DNA of 64,000 nucleotides from Rhodobacteraceae bacterium UBA6197 (GCA_002422085.1 DISZ01000007.1:16753-80752), one strand, 5' to 3'; positions 9,880 to 19,210 are shown, counted from the first letter of the stretch. Notes: a model not told the origin generated them from the sequence alone. Translations and numbers: made by a program.

Positions 9880-12426
9880 TCAGTAAAGACCGCCGGAACT
9901 GAGCGTGCCGAAATCGGCTTTTTTCGGGATCACCTTCTGCTGCCCGCTCGAGGTGGTGATCGCCTTGCCGCCCTGATCGTCTTCGCCGATCGCGAACAGC
10001 GGCAGGTTCTGCCCCATGCCGAAGCCGCCATCGACCAGCGCGCCAAGACCAAAGATCGGGTCTTCGCCATCGCGGAAATATTCGGCTACCGCGATCTCGC
10101 CCGTGGCGTCATCGGACATCCGTTCGCCGGTAAAGCGGTTGATCTTGATGAAGTGCCCGCCGGGCGGCACCTTGAACTTGCCGCCGCCATATTCCTTGAT
10201 CGCTTCGCGCATGAATTCCTGAAATACCGGGCCGCACATCGAGGCGCCATAGGCATGCGCACCCAGCGGGCGGGGATTGTCATAGCCCATGTAGCAGCCC
10301 GCGACGATCTTGCTGGAATAGCCGATGAACCAGACGTCCTTGGCCTCGTTGGTGGTGCCGGTCTTGCCGGCGATCGGCACCGGCAGGCTGATGCCGCGCG
10401 CGGTGCCGCGCTGCACCACGCCCTCCATCATCGAGGTCAGCTGATAGGCGGTGATCGCATCCATCACCCTTTCGCGGTCCGAGGTGATGCGCGGTGCGAC
10501 ACCCGGATCGAGGCTGGCCAGCGTGCAGTCGGCGCAGGTGCGCTGGTCGTGGCGATAGACGGTGCGGCCCCAACGGTCCTGCACCCGGTCCACCAGCGTC
10601 GGTTCGACCCGCTCGCCGCCATTGGCGAACATCGCATAGGCGGCGACCATCTGGAAAACGGTGGTTTCCTGACTGCCCAGCGCATTGGCCAGATAGGGTT
10701 TCATCGGGTTGTAGACGCCAAAGCGTTCGGCATAGGCGGCCACGGTCTCCATGCCGATTTCCTCGGCGATCCGCACCGTCATCAGGTTTCGCGACTGCTC
10801 GATCCCGGTGCGCAGCGGGGTCGGTCCGTAATACTTGTTGGACGAGTTCTTCGGCCGCCAGAGGCCCTGCGGCGTGTTCACCTCGATCGGCGCGTCGATG
10901 ACGATGGTGGCGGGCGAAAAGCCGCTGTCGAGGGCGGCGGCATAGACGAAGGGCTTGAAGCTGGAGCCGGGCTGGCGCTGTGCTTGCGTCGCGCGGTTGA
11001 AGACCGAATCCTGATAGGAAAACCCGCCCTGCATGGCGATCACCCGGCCGGTGTTCACGTCCATCGCCATGAAGGCGCCCTGAATCGCCGGCACCTGACG
11101 CAGGGTCCAGCGGATGAAACTGCCGTCGTCGTCCTTGGTCATCGCCCGGACCAGCACCACATCGCCAAGGTCCAGCAGATCAGAGGCGCGTTTGGCCCTT
11201 GGGCCAAGCTTGCCGCCATCGAGGCGCTTGCGCGCCCAGGTGACATCCTCGGCCGGGATCCAATGGCCGTCGGCGTCTTCCGAGACGCCTTCGATACCGA
11301 TGCGGGCGTCGCGTTCGCCCAGATCCAGCACCACGGCGGGCATCCAGCCCGCAATGTCGCGCGGAACATCGGTCTTGGCCAAGGCGCTGCGCCAGTCAGC
11401 CTCAGCGCCCAGTGCTTCGGCGGGCACGGCCTTGCCGGTGCCGCGCCAGATCCCCAGGCTGCGGTCATAGCTTTCCAGCGCGCGACGCAGCGCCAGCGCC
11501 GCCACCGATTGCATGTCGGGATTGATCGTGGCCCGGATCGCCAGACCACCGCCGAAAAATTCCTCTTCGCCAAAGGATTTCGACAGTTGGCGGCGGATCT
11601 CGTCGGTGAAATAGTCGCGCGGCGGCAGCGCGTCGCGGAACGGGGCATAGTCGCCGTTTTGCACCGTTTTCAACGGCAATTCGCGTTCCGACCGGTAAGT
11701 GGCCTCGGTAATATAGCCGTTTTGCCACATCTCGTTCAAAACGTAATTGCGTCGGCCCTCGGCGTCCTTGCGCTGACGCACCGGGTGCAGATCGCCGGGC
11801 TTTTTCGGCAGAGCGGCCAGATAGGCGGCCTCGCCAGAGGTCAGTTGCGACAGGGTCTTGTTGAAATAGGTCTGCGCGGCAGCGGCCACGCCATAGCTGT
11901 TCTGACCCAGGAAAATCTCGTTCAGGTAGAGTTCGAGGATCTTGTCCTTGCTCAGCGATTCCACCAGCCGGGTGGACAGGATCAGTTCCTTGATCTTGCG
12001 TTCGGCGGTGCGATCGGACGACAACAGCAGGTTCTTGGCGACCTGTTGCGGGATCGTCGAGGCCCCCCGGATCCGCCCGCCCGCCAGCGCATCGCGCGCC
12101 GCCGACAGCATGCTGCCCAGATCATAGCCCTTGTGGGTATAGAAATTCTTGTCCTCGGCCGAGATGAACGCCTGTTTCACCAGATCCGGAATTTCGTTGC
12201 CCGGCACATAAAGACGGCGTTCCTCGGCGAATTCGTCAATCAGGCGGCCTTCGCCGGAATAGACGCGGCTGATGGTCTTGGGGGTGTATTGCGCCAGTTG
12301 TTCGTGGCTGGGCAGGTTGCGCGAATACATCCAGAAGATCGCACCAATGGTCAGCGCGGCAAAGAATGCCGCGGTCACGATCCAGGAAAACACGCCCCCG
12401 ATGGAGGAAAGAACGAAACGGATCAA
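9880..12426 (-). CDS. mrcA: Penicillin-binding protein 1A (bifunctional transglycosylase/transpeptidase)
   Basis: Builds and cross-links peptidoglycan at the inner membrane. About 848 residues: a membrane helix near residues 10-32, a glycosyltransferase domain with the catalytic Glu in FISAEDKNFY and the GASTIPQQVAKN block, an OB-like insert, and a transpeptidase domain with SxxK (PGSSFKPF), SxN (EQSRNLM) and KTG (GKTGTTNEAKD). The start is read as TTG at 12426, six bases after GGGAG, because the longer in-frame extension to 12657 is basic, Cys- and Arg-rich junk overlapping the end of the amidase gene. The amidase lies just upstream on the same strand, so synthesis and hydrolysis of murein are encoded together. 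Confidence 0.95.
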   Translation of the reverse strand: MIRFVLSSIGGVFSWIVTAAFFAALTIGAIFWMYSRNLPSHEQLAQYTPKTISRVYSGEGRLIDEFAEERRLYVPGNEIPDLVKQAFISAEDKNFYTHKGYDLGSMLSAARDALAGGRIRGASTIPQQVAKNLLLSSDRTAERKIKELILSTRLVESLSKDKILELYLNEIFLGQNSYGVAAAAQTYFNKTLSQLTSGEAAYLAALPKKPGDLHPVRQRKDAEGRRNYVLNEMWQNGYITEATYRSERELPLKTVQNGDYAPFRDALPPRDYFTDEIRRQLSKSFGEEEFFGGGLAIRATINPDMQSVAALALRRALESYDRSLGIWRGTGKAVPAEALGAEADWRSALAKTDVPRDIAGWMPAVVLDLGERDARIGIEGVSEDADGHWIPAEDVTWARKRLDGGKLGPRAKRASDLLDLGDVVLVRAMTKDDDGSFIRWTLRQVPAIQGAFMAMDVNTGRVIAMQGGFSYQDSVFNRATQAQRQPGSSFKPFVYAAALDSGFSPATIVIDAPIEVNTPQGLWRPKNSSNKYYGPTPLRTGIEQSRNLMTVRIAEEIGMETVAAYAERFGVYNPMKPYLANALGSQETTVFQMVAAYAMFANGGERVEPTLVDRVQDRWGRTVYRHDQRTCADCTLASLDPGVAPRITSDRERVMDAITAYQLTSMMEGVVQRGTARGISLPVPIAGKTGTTNEAKDVWFIGYSSKIVAGCYMGYDNPRPLGAHAYGASMCGPVFQEFMREAIKEYGGGKFKVPPGGHFIKINRFTGERMSDDATGEIAVAEYFRDGEDPIFGLGALVDGGFGMGQNLPLFAIGEDDQGGKAITTSSGQQKVIPKKADFGTLSSGGLY

Positions 12427-12554
12427 CGGAAACTCCCGAATGCCAGCCAAGGCCGATTGCGGCCTGCTATACAGGCACGGGCGGGTAGGGTCAAAACAAC
12501 TTGGTGTCAGCTGCGCGAAGCCCCGCCGCCGGGGGCCGTGGCAGCGGCAGCGCC

Positions 12555-12590
12555 GCCTCCGGCGGGAGTATTTGCCGCCAAAAAGAAGCC
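12555..12590 (+). repeat. Dispersed intergenic element, copy 1 (amidase-mrcA gap)
   Basis: Reads GCCTCCGGCGGGAGTATTT followed by GCCGCCAAAAAGAAGCC. The same pattern, whole or partial and in either orientation, recurs near 31.0-31.1, 35.08, 38.1 and 59.76 kb, always at gene borders. Confidence 0.75.
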
Positions 12591-12619
12591 GGGGCGCGGG
12601 GTTTCCGGGGGCGCGAGGC

Positions 12620-13882
12620 TTATTGGCGCAGCAGCCGTGCCTCGGCGGCATCGGCACGGGCCCAGGCGAGAATCGCGGTGGTCAGCGCGTCGGCCATCCG
12701 GATGCGCCAGGCCGGGTCGTTGAGGCGGGTCCGATCGGGCGCCGAGGACAGAAAGCCCAGTTCCAGCAGGATCGACGGGATATCGGGCGATTTCAGCACC
12801 GAAAAATCGGCGCTTTGCACCGGGTGTTTGTGCATTTTCAGCCCCTCGGTCTTGATCGACCCGGCCAGAACCTGAGCCAGCCGGACCGCACGGGGCTGCG
12901 TTTCGGCGCGGGCAAGATCCATCAGCACGCCGGCGACCTCGTCGTCATGGCCTTCCAGATCGACGCCGGCCAGAAGGTCGGCGCGGTCGTGGCGCTCGGC
13001 GAGCTTGGCGGAGGCCGCGTCCGAGGCGGCATCGTCGAGCAGATAGACGGTGGCGCCGGTGGCCTCGCCCTCGGCCAGGGCGTCCGCGTGCAGCGACAAA
13101 AGCAGATCCGCCCCCGCGACGCGGGCGACGGTGATCCGGGTTTCAAGCGGCACGAAGACGTCTTCCTCGCGGGTCAGAAGCACACGGATGCCGGCGCGGG
13201 TCAGGTGATCCTTGAGCTCGCGCGCGAAGGTCAGCGTCAGCGTCGCTTCCGACATCGCCTCGGTTTCGGCGCCCGGATCAAGGCCGCCATGGCCGGGGTC
13301 GAGCACGACCAGAAGCGGCGCCTCGCCGGTTTGGCGACGGTGCGGCGGGTCGGTGGCGGCGGGTTGCGGCAGATCCCAAAGCGCCGAGTGCGGCACCCCG
13401 GTGTGCGCGACAAAATCGCCGGCGGACACCGGCTTGAGGTGGATTTCGAGGGTGGTCGAGCCGGTGATGAGGGAGTCGGTGGTCGCGGGGTCGTTGGTGC
13501 GTTCCTCGGCAAAGAGCACCTCCTGAGGGCCGTCAAGCTGGGCTACGAGGCGCGACCAGCCGGGGCGAAACGGTCCCCAGCGCAAATCGGCAATGCCCGG
13601 CGCCCCCAGCAGGCTGTCAGGCGCGGTGCCGGTGAAATCGACCACGCGGAAATCCAGCACCAGCCGCGGCGGGCTGTCGAGCAGGTAAAGCCGATAGGGC
13701 ACCGGCTGGCTGAGGCCGAGGCGGATCAGCGTGCCCTCGCCCTCGGCGCGGATCGCGCTGCGGGCGGGCTCGAACCGCGCCAGCGCCGACAGGTCGGGCC
13801 CGGCGTCTTGCGCCGGGGCGGCGACCGCACCGGCCAGCATCAGCGCGCCAATGGCGAGAAATCGTTGCAGAAGTTGCGTCAT
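12620..13882 (-). CDS. Periplasmic N-acetylmuramoyl-L-alanine amidase (AMIN + Amidase_3)
   Basis: Cleaves the amide bond between muramic acid and stem peptide, usually during cell separation (AmiC type). About 420 residues: signal peptide (FLAIGALMLAGAVAAPAQD), an AMIN-like beta domain at about 35-140 that targets the septum or wall, and an Amidase_3 domain at about 190-415 with zinc-site motifs LDPGHGGLDPGA, LSLHADA and the catalytic LLELGFLS glutamate. ATG 13882 is chosen over the in-frame ATG at 13903 because AGAGG is six bases upstream. It precedes mrcA by 193 bases, with a dispersed repeat between them. All catalytic residues I looked for are present. Confidence 0.94.
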   Translation of the reverse strand: MTQLLQRFLAIGALMLAGAVAAPAQDAGPDLSALARFEPARSAIRAEGEGTLIRLGLSQPVPYRLYLLDSPPRLVLDFRVVDFTGTAPDSLLGAPGIADLRWGPFRPGWSRLVAQLDGPQEVLFAEERTNDPATTDSLITGSTTLEIHLKPVSAGDFVAHTGVPHSALWDLPQPAATDPPHRRQTGEAPLLVVLDPGHGGLDPGAETEAMSEATLTLTFARELKDHLTRAGIRVLLTREEDVFVPLETRITVARVAGADLLLSLHADALAEGEATGATVYLLDDAASDAASAKLAERHDRADLLAGVDLEGHDDEVAGVLMDLARAETQPRAVRLAQVLAGSIKTEGLKMHKHPVQSADFSVLKSPDIPSILLELGFLSSAPDRTRLNDPAWRIRMADALTTAILAWARADAAEARLLRQ

Positions 13883-13944
13883 GCCCGGCCTCTTTTTGGC
13901 CACTATAGGGGCTGACGCGGCGGCTGGAAACCGGGATCCGCGCC

Positions 13945-15088
13945 TCAGGCCCTTGTGGCCATGTAGGCGGTCAGCCGGGCAAGGCCTTCCTGGATGTCGG
14001 CGGTGGCGCGGGCATAGGAAAACCGCAGCGTCCGATGCCCGCGCGCGGGGTCGAAATCAAGCCCCGGCGTGACCGCGACCCCGGCCCCGGCCAGGATCTC
14101 GGCGGCGAAGGCGCGCGCATCCGGGGCGAGATGCGCGATATCGGCATAGATGTAGAAGGCGCCATCGGGGGGGGGCAATTTCGGTAAACCCGGCCTTGGG
14201 CAGCCCGTCCAGCATCAGCTGGCGATTTTCGGCATAGACGGCGCGGTTCGCCTCGAGCTCGTCGATACAGTCCAGCGCGGCGAGAGCGGCGATCTGGCTG
14301 GCGTGCGGCGGGCAGATGAACATGTTCTGCGCCAGGCGTTCAACGGTGCGGATATGGCCTTCGGGGACCACCATCCAGCCGACGCGCCAGCCGGTCATGC
14401 TGAAATACTTGGAAAAGGAGTTGATGACATAAAGATCGTCGGAAATCTCGAGCGCCGAGACCGCGCGGGCCTCGTAATGCAGCCCATGATAGATTTCGTC
14501 CGACACAAAGCTGATGGCGCGCGTCTGGGCGGCATGGATCAGCTCGGCCAGCGGCTGACGACCCAGCATCGTGCCCGAGGGGTTGCCGGGGCTGGCCACG
14601 ATCAGCCCGGCCACGTCGTCGGGAATATCCTGCGCGCGCGGCTGGTAGCGGTCTTGCGGGCGGGTTGCGATGCCGACCGGGGTCAGGCTCAGGGCGCGCA
14701 GGATCTGCCGATACGAAGGGTAGCCCGGTTCGCCCAGCGCAACCCGGTCGTCGGCGTCAAACAGCGCCGCAAAAGCCAGCAGGAAGGCCCCCGACGACCC
14801 CGAGGTCACGATCACCCGCGCCGGGTCCAGATCCAGCCCATACCAGCGCTGGTAAAGCGCCGCGATGCCCTGCCGCAGCGCCGGCAGGCCCAGCGCCACC
14901 GTGTAGCCCAGCGCGTCGCGTTCCAGTGCGGCGGCAAGGGCGGCGCGGGCGGCGGCGGGGGCCGGGGTCGAGGGCTGACCCACCTCCATATGGATGATGT
15001 GGCGGCCAGCGGCCTCGGCGGCGCGGGCGGCCTCCATCACATCCATCACAATGAAGGGATCAACCTGTCCACGGCTTGAGAAACGCAT
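13945..15088 (-). pseudogene. PLP-dependent aminotransferase broken by a frameshift in a C9 tract
   Basis: A class I/II aminotransferase of about 380 residues. The first part, from ATG 15088 (MRFSSRGQVDPF, with GAGG five bases upstream), contains SPGNPSGTM, VSDEIYHGL and the PLP lysine in NSFSKYFSMTGWRVGW. At 14167-14175 the minus strand reads nine C; with eight, the frame continues into DGAFYIYADIAHLAPDARAF and ends at 13945 with the expected PLP-fold C-terminus including LRFSYARAT. As read, translation leaves the frame and stops near 14057 after a basic nonsense tail. Either a sequencing or assembly error, a recent mutation, or a slippery tract. It is divergent from the ScsC-like gene, 200 bases away. 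Substrate is not evident. Confidence 0.88.
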
Positions 15089-15288
15089 CCGACCCTCGCT
15101 ATGCTCTGGCATTGCGGTATGCCCGGCCTGTTTCACCAAGGCAAGCCGGTCGGGCCGGGATCAATGGCCGCAGGGGCGGCGCCACCCCGCGCTTGCCATC
15201 CCGACCCTTTGCCGCGATGTTGTGGCGCGAAAACGGCCCCGTGAACGGGCCAGACATGGCCGATGGCCCCTGACCCGAGGACGACCCG

Positions 15289-16053
15289 ATGACCCGCACC
15301 CCCTTTGCCGCCTTGGCCCTTTCGACTGCGCTGATGGCCACGACGTTTCTGGCCAGCCCCGCCGCCGCCTTCGATCCCGCCGCCATGTCCGAAACCGATC
15401 AGGCCGCCTTCGGTCGGGCGGTGCGCGACTATCTGATGGCCAATCCCGAGGTTCTGGTCGAGGCGATCGGTGTGCTTGAACAGCGCCAGCAGGCCGCCGA
15501 GGCCGATAACGACAAGGTTCTGGTGCAAACCAATTCGGAAGATATCTTCACGGACACGCATTCCTGGGTCGGCGGCAACCCCGAGGGCGACATCACCGTG
15601 GTCGAGTTTCTCGACTACCGCTGCACCTATTGCCGCAAGGCCAATTCCGAGGTCGATACGCTGATCGAGACCGATGGCAATATCCGCTTCATCATCAAGG
15701 AGTACCCGATCCTGGGCGAACAGTCGGAACTGTCGTCGCGCTTTGCGATCGCGGTCAAGCAGCTTGCCGGCGAAGAGGCCTACAAGACCGCCCATGACGC
15801 GCTGATCGCATTTCGCGGGGATATCTCGCTGGAAAGTCTCAGCCGACTTGCCGAAGACCTGGGTCAGGAACCCGCACCGCTGTTGCAGCGGATGAACGAA
15901 GACTCGGTTACCGACGTGCTGCGTGCCAACCGGCAACTGGGTGACAGGATGCGGATTTCGGGCACTCCGGCCTTTGTGATGGGCACCCAGTTGCTGCGCG
16001 GATACCTGCCGGTCGACGGGCTGCGCCAGATCGTCGCAGAAGAACGCGGCTAG
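15289..16053 (+). CDS. Periplasmic DsbA/ScsC-like thiol-disulfide oxidoreductase
   Basis: 254 residues: a signal peptide ending near Ala27 (LASPAAA), an N-terminal helical segment at 30-75 (DYLMANPEVLVEAIGVLEQR) of the ScsC N-terminal type that can oligomerise, then a thioredoxin fold with active site CTYC (Cys112, Cys115) and the cis-proline loop GTPAFV. Such proteins oxidise or isomerise disulfides in periplasmic proteins; the ScsC-like N-terminus hints at an isomerase-type, oligomeric enzyme, which is inference. A GAGGACGA box precedes ATG 15289. It stands alone, divergent from the broken aminotransferase. Confidence 0.92.
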   Translation: MTRTPFAALALSTALMATTFLASPAAAFDPAAMSETDQAAFGRAVRDYLMANPEVLVEAIGVLEQRQQAAEADNDKVLVQTNSEDIFTDTHSWVGGNPEGDITVVEFLDYRCTYCRKANSEVDTLIETDGNIRFIIKEYPILGEQSELSSRFAIAVKQLAGEEAYKTAHDALIAFRGDISLESLSRLAEDLGQEPAPLLQRMNEDSVTDVLRANRQLGDRMRISGTPAFVMGTQLLRGYLPVDGLRQIVAEERG

Positions 16054-16422
16054 GGATCGGGGGGCGATCGGGGCTGCGGCCCCGGTTGCTTGTGCCCACA
16101 TGTGGTGCGGGTCGGCAACGTCCCTGCCCCGCTGCCGACGCCGACGCAAGCGCAAATCCTCTTAGCGGTCAGCCATCAGCCATCAGTCTGCCGGCGCAAT
16201 CGCCTGCCGCCCAGTGCAACCGTTCGGCTCAGCCACCCGCCTGCCCATGCAACGGTCCGCCGCCTGCCTGGCCGGCGCAACGGCATGGACATCGCCGCAA
16301 TCCATCGGCCTGCTGGCACAGCCACCCACCGTCCCGCGCAACGGTCCGGCGCATCGCCGGCGACCGTCCCGCGCAACGGCCCGCGTATCGCCGGCGACCG
16401 AGCGCCGTCCCGGCGCGGTCGA
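16054..16422. repeat. Gap with short degenerate GCAACGG/ATCGCCG repeats
   Basis: A 369-base gap with no credible gene between two convergent genes. It starts with a small hairpin (GGGGC TGCG GCCCC near 16071). Between about 16210 and 16400 a block of roughly 35 bases recurs: CCGTCCCGCGCAACGG followed by a variable core and ATCGCCGGCGA, cleanest at 16329-16363 and 16364-16398, with weaker relatives near 16251 and 16281. Function unknown. Confidence 0.65.
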
Positions 16423-18117
16423 TCACAGGGTTTCGGGCAGCATCTGAATATAGCCGGTCGGGCATTCCTGGGCGCAAAGACCACAGCCTTTGCAATAGTC
16501 CAGATCAAAGACATAGTGCGATCCGTCGCGGGCCAGCTCTGCCGTCTTGATGACGGCATTGTCGGGGCAGAAGGTCCAGCAATTGTCGCAGGCCAGACAA
16601 TTGCCGCACGACAGGCAGCGCGCCGCCTCGGCCATGGCGGCGGCCGTGCCGATATCGCCTTCGATTTCGGTCTCGAAACCACGCTCGGCCACCGGCAGGA
16701 CCGGCACAAGGGTGCGGCGCGACGGCGGGTAATAGACCGGATTGAGGGCACTGGCCGGGATCGTGGGCCGCTCGGCCAGAGGCGGCGCTCCGGTGCCGGC
16801 GATCATCGCCGCGGCGGCCATCGCGGCGCGGCGGCCATCGCCGATCGCCTGCGCCACCGTGCCACGGTCGCCCCGCGCATCGCCGACCGCAAAGACGCCG
16901 TCCTGTGGCAGCCGGCCCCAGATGTCCTCCGGGGCGAGATAGCCGCCCTGTATCACCGCCTCGAGCCCCTCGGGCGACACCCGCTCGCCGACGCAGGGAA
17001 TCACCAGATCGACCGGCAGCACCCGTTCGGTGCCACCAAAGCTGACGCGCTCGCTGTGGCCATCCTTGCCGGTGAACTTGCGCAGGCTGACAATTTCGAC
17101 CCCGGTGACCTTGCTGCCTTTCATGATGAGCCGGTTGATGCTGGCGTGGGGAATGATTTCGATGCCTTCCTCGAGCGCTTCTTCCAACTCGCGCGGGACC
17201 ACGTTGATCCGGTCAGAGGGGTCGGTATCGGGGCCGGGCAGACCCGAGGCGGTGACCAGCGTCACCTGCGCCGCCCCTGCCCGCTTCATCAGCCGGCACA
17301 GGTCCATCGCGGTATTGCCGCCGCCATGAACCACCACCCGGTCACCGGGCGGAAACGCGCCCACATCCATGAACTTGCGCAACAGCGCAAGGCCCTCGTG
17401 CAGATCGGTGGGCACCGCGCCGCGCACCGACCATTCCTTGCCCTCCTGACAGCCGGGGCCCAAAAGCACCGCGGCATGGCTGGCGCGCAACCCCTCTAGC
17501 GTCACATCGCGCCCCAGACGTGCGCGCAGGTTCAGCGTGATGCCGGGCAGCGCCAGAAGCCGCGCCAATTCGGCGTCGAGCACATCGCGCGGCAAACGGG
17601 TCGCCGGTATCCCTGATCGCAACAGCCCGCCCGCCTCGGGCAGAGCTTCAAAGATCTCGGCGCGCAGGCCCTGCCGAAGGCAGTGATACGCCGCCGACAG
17701 CCCGGCCGGACCGGCGCCGACAATCGCCACCACCGGCGCATCTACGGCAGGCGGCGCGACCGGATAGGCCCAGCCCTGGGCTACCGCCTGATCGCCGAGC
17801 CAGCGTTCGACGTTGTGAATCGCCAGCGCGCCCTCCAGCGCGGCCCGGTTGCAGGCGGTTTCGCAGGGATGCGGGCAGACCCGGCCGGTGATCGCCGGCA
17901 GCGGATTGGCCGAAACGAGTTCGCACCACGCGCCCTTCGGGTCATGCTGTTGCAGCAGCGCAAACCACGCCTGCTGGTCTTCGCCCGCCGGGCAGGCCGC
18001 GTGGCAGGGTGCCGCCGCATGGACATGCGCCGGCATGTCGGTGGACCGCCAGTTGCCGGTCTTGAAATCCAGCGACGTTCCGGCATCGGCGTAGGCGCCT
18101 CGGGTCAGAACCGCCAT
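16423..18117 (-). CDS. GltD-like NAD(P)-linked flavoprotein fused to a 2[4Fe-4S] ferredoxin domain (2-oxoacid oxidoreductase electron-transfer subunit)
   Basis: About 564 residues. The N-terminal third has the GltD-type Fe-S cysteines (APCHAACPAG, VCPHPCETACNR); then come an FAD Rossmann motif (VAIVGAGPAGLSAAYH), an NAD(P) motif (VVVHGGGNTAMDLCR) and the GDARGD FAD block. The last 90 residues form a bacterial ferredoxin with CLSCGNCLACDNCWTFCP and YCKGCGLCAQECP. It begins one base after the stop of the TPP subunit, so it is the last gene of a four-gene operon. It probably passes electrons from the TPP centre to NAD(P)+, as the flavin subunit does in phenylglyoxylate:NAD+ oxidoreductase of Azoarcus; the fused ferredoxin would replace the separate delta subunit. 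Direction and partner are inferred. Confidence 0.88.
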   Translation of the reverse strand: MAVLTRGAYADAGTSLDFKTGNWRSTDMPAHVHAAAPCHAACPAGEDQQAWFALLQQHDPKGAWCELVSANPLPAITGRVCPHPCETACNRAALEGALAIHNVERWLGDQAVAQGWAYPVAPPAVDAPVVAIVGAGPAGLSAAYHCLRQGLRAEIFEALPEAGGLLRSGIPATRLPRDVLDAELARLLALPGITLNLRARLGRDVTLEGLRASHAAVLLGPGCQEGKEWSVRGAVPTDLHEGLALLRKFMDVGAFPPGDRVVVHGGGNTAMDLCRLMKRAGAAQVTLVTASGLPGPDTDPSDRINVVPRELEEALEEGIEIIPHASINRLIMKGSKVTGVEIVSLRKFTGKDGHSERVSFGGTERVLPVDLVIPCVGERVSPEGLEAVIQGGYLAPEDIWGRLPQDGVFAVGDARGDRGTVAQAIGDGRRAAMAAAAMIAGTGAPPLAERPTIPASALNPVYYPPSRRTLVPVLPVAERGFETEIEGDIGTAAAMAEAARCLSCGNCLACDNCWTFCPDNAVIKTAELARDGSHYVFDLDYCKGCGLCAQECPTGYIQMLPETL

Positions 18118-18118
18118 G

Positions 18119-19210
18119 TCACACCCTCCCCGCAATCGGGCCGCCACGGCCCACCGCCGCGTGGCCGCCGGTGTCGGCAGCGTCATCGCCCCCCTCGCCC
18201 GCCAGCCCGAAGGCCGCGATGTTGTAATCGGCCAGCGCCTGAAGATGATCGCGTTCGCGTTCCGCCCGCGGGTCGTCCTTGTCGAACAGATGGCTGAAGC
18301 GACCCTGCAACTGCAGATAGTCCGTGACCGGGCGCAGATGCCGGATTGGCATGATATTGCTGAGCGATCCGCGTTCCAGTTCAACCAGCGGGAACAGGCC
18401 ACATTCGACCGCCCGGCGCGCCACCTCGATGGTCAGCGCGCTGGCGTGTTTCCACCCCAGCGGGCACGGCGAATGGACGACGATGAAGGTTGGCCCCTCG
18501 ATCCCCATCGCGTAGCGCACCTTGCGTTGCAGGTCTTGCGGAAAGGCGACCGAGGCCGAGGCGGCATAGGGGATGTGATGCGCCGCGATGATCGACAGCA
18601 GATCCTTTTTCAGATGTCGCTTGCCCATCCGGTCCTTGCCGGCGGGCGAGGTGGTGGTGGCCGCCGCGTGCGGCGTCGAGGACGAGCGCTGCACCCCGGT
18701 ATTCATGTAGGCCTCGTTGTCGTAGCAGATGTAGAGAATGTTGTGGTAGCGCTCCAACATCCCCGACAGGGCCTGAAACCCGATGTCATAGGTGCCGCCG
18801 TCGCCGCCAAAGGCCAGCACCTTGGTGTTGCGGCCCTTGGCCTTCATCGCGGCCTCCATGCCGCTGGCCACGGCGGGGGCGTTTTCAAACAGCGAATGAA
18901 TCCAGGGCACACGCCAGGCTGATTGCGGCCAGGGGGTGGTAAAGACCTCAAGGCATCCAGTCGCGTTGGCGACCATCACGTCGGGGCCGGAGGCCTCCAT
19001 CACCAGACGCGCGGCAAGCGCCTCACCGCAGCCCTGACAGGCGCGGTGGCCGCTGACCAAGCCTTCGAAGCGGGGCTGTCTGGTGCGCGCGGTGGCGGCT
19101 TCGGTGGCGGCTTCGGTCGCGGTTGCGGCTTTGGTTGCGGGTTCATCCGGCGCGGCGGGAGGGCGGCCGAATTTCTGGCGCAGCGCGCTCAGGCGGGTGT
19201 CGTCGGTCAT
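18119..19210 (-). CDS. porB: 2-oxoacid:acceptor oxidoreductase, TPP-binding beta subunit
   Basis: 363 residues. After an Ala/Thr/Glu-rich N-terminal tail (about residues 25-45) comes the PorB domain: [4Fe-4S] cysteines in RACQGCGE, then GCLEVFTTPWP and PWIHSLFENAPA, the TPP/Mg motif GGDGGTYDIGFQ with YDNEAYMNTGVQRS, and the conserved SPCPLGWK cysteine. The blocks most resemble pyruvate-type beta subunits, but a phenylglyoxylate or other 2-oxoacid substrate is possible. The ATG shares one base with the stop of the alpha gene (TGATG). The C-terminal 25 residues are Gly/Asp-rich and look unconserved. Confidence 0.92.
   Translation of the reverse strand: MTDDTRLSALRQKFGRPPAAPDEPATKAATATEAATEAATARTRQPRFEGLVSGHRACQGCGEALAARLVMEASGPDVMVANATGCLEVFTTPWPQSAWRVPWIHSLFENAPAVASGMEAAMKAKGRNTKVLAFGGDGGTYDIGFQALSGMLERYHNILYICYDNEAYMNTGVQRSSSTPHAAATTTSPAGKDRMGKRHLKKDLLSIIAAHHIPYAASASVAFPQDLQRKVRYAMGIEGPTFIVVHSPCPLGWKHASALTIEVARRAVECGLFPLVELERGSLSNIMPIRHLRPVTDYLQLQGRFSHLFDKDDPRAERERDHLQALADYNIAAFGLAGEGGDDAADTGGHAAVGRGGPIAGRV
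19091..19138. repeat. 12-bp tandem repeat in the porB N-terminal tail
   Basis: Four 12-bp units, plus-strand GGTGGCGGCTTC type, the first two (19091-19114) identical and the others diverged. They encode an Ala/Thr/Glu tetrapeptide repeat (EAAT) at the N-terminus of the TPP subunit. Confidence 0.7.

Noticed and set aside
8770..12723. A 1317-codon open frame on the plus strand opposite prfB and mrcA
   Set aside because: It mirrors the codon phase of two certain genes on the other strand, is rich in His, Gln, Arg and Gly, and has no family motif. High G+C content produces such antisense frames throughout the window (also 78-1190, 776-2116, 3305-4720).
16205..16400. CRISPR array
   Set aside because: Repeats are imperfect, without conserved repeat ends or unique spacers of fixed length, and no cas gene is in the window.
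16086..16550. Short plus-strand frames in the 16.1-16.4 kb gap
   Set aside because: Pro/Arg-rich translations that run into the 3' end of the convergent flavoprotein gene; no ribosome-binding site or family resemblance.
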